Assembly: GCA_937888615.1 (NCBI GenBank) | Contig: CALABZ010000373.1 | Span: 1-7,819 of the forward strand | DNA: 7,819 bases | Source: an uncultured Lentisphaeria bacterium | GTDB lineage: Bacteria > Verrucomicrobiota > Lentisphaeria > Victivallales > Victivallaceae | Direction of reading: 5' to 3' | In this document: positions 6,593-7,819 of the stretch, in pieces | Layout of the letters: every line of letters starts with the position of its first letter | How positions within the stretch are numbered: the first letter of the stretch is position 1 | Notes under the pieces: model-generated | Databases searched by the model: none | Told to the model about the DNA's origin: nothing | What the model saw: the letters and a program-made list of their open reading frames with translations, nothing else | Translations under genes and position numbers: made by a program

Positions 6593-7819
6593 CGCCGCGC
6601 CGCTTTCCCCTTTGCAGGAAGGCGCTCTCCAGAAACTGCTACCCCTCCGAGTCGGGGCGATTTTCATGGATGAAAGCCCCGCCAGGACCCGAATCCTTCT
6701 GGAACTGCTGCGAGCCAGAGAACATAAGATATCCAACGTCATCTGGTTCTGTCCGGCCCAATTAGTGCACCCCATCAATCAGCGGATTCGCGCCCTGTTG
6801 CCGAATTTTTCCAGACCTTTACGGGTTTTGAGCATTGAAAGTATGTCCTACATGAGCGCGATGGTGACCGTTTTGGGGATGATAAACGACCAATCCTATG
6901 TTATCCTTGATGAATCGCACCACATCAAGCGTCCCCACGTCAGGAGAAGCGACCGGATTATTCACGTATCCGCACCGGCCAGATACCGGCTGATCCTGTG
7001 CGAAACCCCGGTCAGCCAGGGAGTGGAAGACTTATACAATCAATATCTTTTCCTGTCCGAGTTGATTTTAGGTTATTCCTCCTACTACGCTTTTGCCTCG
7101 AACCACCTCGAATTTGCGCCGGGGGCTCAGCGCAAAGTGATCCGCTGCCATAATCTTGAATATCTGGTGGCAAAAATTGCGCCGTACACCTTTCAGGCTC
7201 CGGCAGGCGTTCCAGCGACTTCCACCTCGCTGGATTATCAAATAAAACCGATTCGCATGACGCCGCTGCAGGAATATTTTTACCGGAAGATCAAAGCGGA
7301 TTTCCTGGAAGTGCTGGATTTCAATAAATACAGCATTTTCAACCTGTTCATCAGGCTTCAGCAGGTTTTGAGCGGATTTTATAAAAAGAACAATGGCGAT
7401 TGCATTTTACTTGACAGCGCCAGGAACGACGCCCTGCTGGACTATATTGACGAATACCGGGATTGTGAGAAAATAGTCATCTGGTCCAAATTCCGTTATG
7501 ATCAGAAACAAATTTATTCCAGTCTCGCGCCCGGGAAATGTGCTGTCGTTGACAGTACAATGGGATATCTGGAGCGGGAGTACCATTTGCGTTCCTTCCA
7601 GCTCGGGGAAAAACGTTTCCTGCTGCTCAACCTGAAAGCGGGCAAATACAATCTTGATTTGAGCATGGCGGACAATATCTTGTTTTACAGCAACTCATTC
7701 AGTTACGGGGACCGGGCCCGGGCGGAAAAATCGTGTCTGAAAAATTCACGGCAAGGCCATCTGACCTGTACGGATTTCATCTGCCGCGACAGCCTGGATG
7801 ACTGGATTCACCGGGCGTT
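6570..7819 (+). CDS. SNF2-type helicase-like protein with degenerate ATPase motifs, 3' end outside window
   Basis: The frame is open for 416 codons to the right edge. The outline follows phage and mobile-element SNF2 helicases: Q-motif-like SPLQEGAL (13-20), GAIFM (29-33), IWFCPAQ (58-64), IESMS (89-93), DESHHIK (114-120), RYRLILCETP (138-147), ILGYSSYYAF (166-175), the lobe-2 start VIWSKF (303-308), and a motif V region LKAGKYNLDLSMAD (355-368). The catalytic residues are not kept. The Walker A G-x-G-K-T is S-P-A-R-T (36-40), TGTP is CETP, and the motif VI segment that normally reads AEDRxHRIGQ is AEKSCLKNS (385-393), so both arginine fingers are missing. ATP hydrolysis is doubtful. The start is ATG 6570 or 6585; neither has a Shine-Dalgarno, consistent with coupling to the overlapping upstream gene. 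The family call is firm; the inactive state is inferred from motifs. Confidence 0.82.
   Translation, partial: MMNSKMIDAAPLSPLQEGALQKLLPLRVGAIFMDESPARTRILLELLRAREHKISNVIWFCPAQLVHPINQRIRALLPNFSRPLRVLSIESMSYMSAMVTVLGMINDQSYVILDESHHIKRPHVRRSDRIIHVSAPARYRLILCETPVSQGVEDLYNQYLFLSELILGYSSYYAFASNHLEFAPGAQRKVIRCHNLEYLVAKIAPYTFQAPAGVPATSTSLDYQIKPIRMTPLQEYFYRKIKADFLEVLDFNKYSIFNLFIRLQQVLSGFYKKNNGDCILLDSARNDALLDYIDEYRDCEKIVIWSKFRYDQKQIYSSLAPGKCAVVDSTMGYLEREYHLRSFQLGEKRFLLLNLKAGKYNLDLSMADNILFYSNSFSYGDRARAEKSCLKNSRQGHLTCTDFICRDSLDDWIHRA

Noticed and set aside
6161..6778. 205-codon minus-strand ORF across the two right-hand genes
   Set aside because: It has no domain and no ribosome binding site. Both plus-strand genes it overlaps have better support, one with a clear helicase-like outline.

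Overview
The window looks like bacterial chromosome of roughly balanced base composition. Shine-Dalgarno sites of the AAGGA type precede most genes. The layout is a minus-strand gene pair, a divergent intergenic region, then plus-strand genes to the right edge. The unusually long sodium:solute symporter is of a sort I associate with the Planctomycetota-Verrucomicrobiota-Lentisphaerota group. That taxonomic hint is inference from one gene and is weak.

Positions 1-1169 (minus strand): a small one-pass membrane protein of unknown function (808-1134) lies upstream of a CNNM/CorC-type (DUF21 plus CBS) membrane protein that runs off the left edge (1-747). A sigma70-like promoter sits just before the small gene. 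A perfect 10-bp inverted repeat between the two genes covers the ribosome binding site of the CNNM gene, so its translation may be controlled by RNA structure.

Positions 1170-4140 (plus strand): a 130-residue putative exported protein (1302-1694) is followed 51 nt later by a 780-residue SSS-family symporter (1746-4088), probably in one transcript. A hairpin terminator follows (4108-4137).

Positions 4140-5654: a perfect 14-bp palindrome and a candidate promoter precede a CPA2-family cation:proton antiporter. Its reading frame is broken by one extra base in a GGG run at 5299-5301. Restoring the frame gives a normal 442-residue antiporter.

Positions 5655-6232 hold no convincing gene, only a candidate promoter.

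Positions 6233-7819: two overlapping plus-strand genes. The first encodes a 119-residue protein I do not recognise. The second, cut by the right edge, has the full outline of a phage/mobile-element SNF2-type helicase but has lost the Walker A lysine, the TGTP motif and both arginine fingers. It keeps DESH and an open frame of 416 codons. This apparent pseudo-ATPase and its small partner are the most likely undescribed system here. The other genes are ion and solute transport, consistent with a sodium/proton/divalent-cation transport neighbourhood, though they need not act together.
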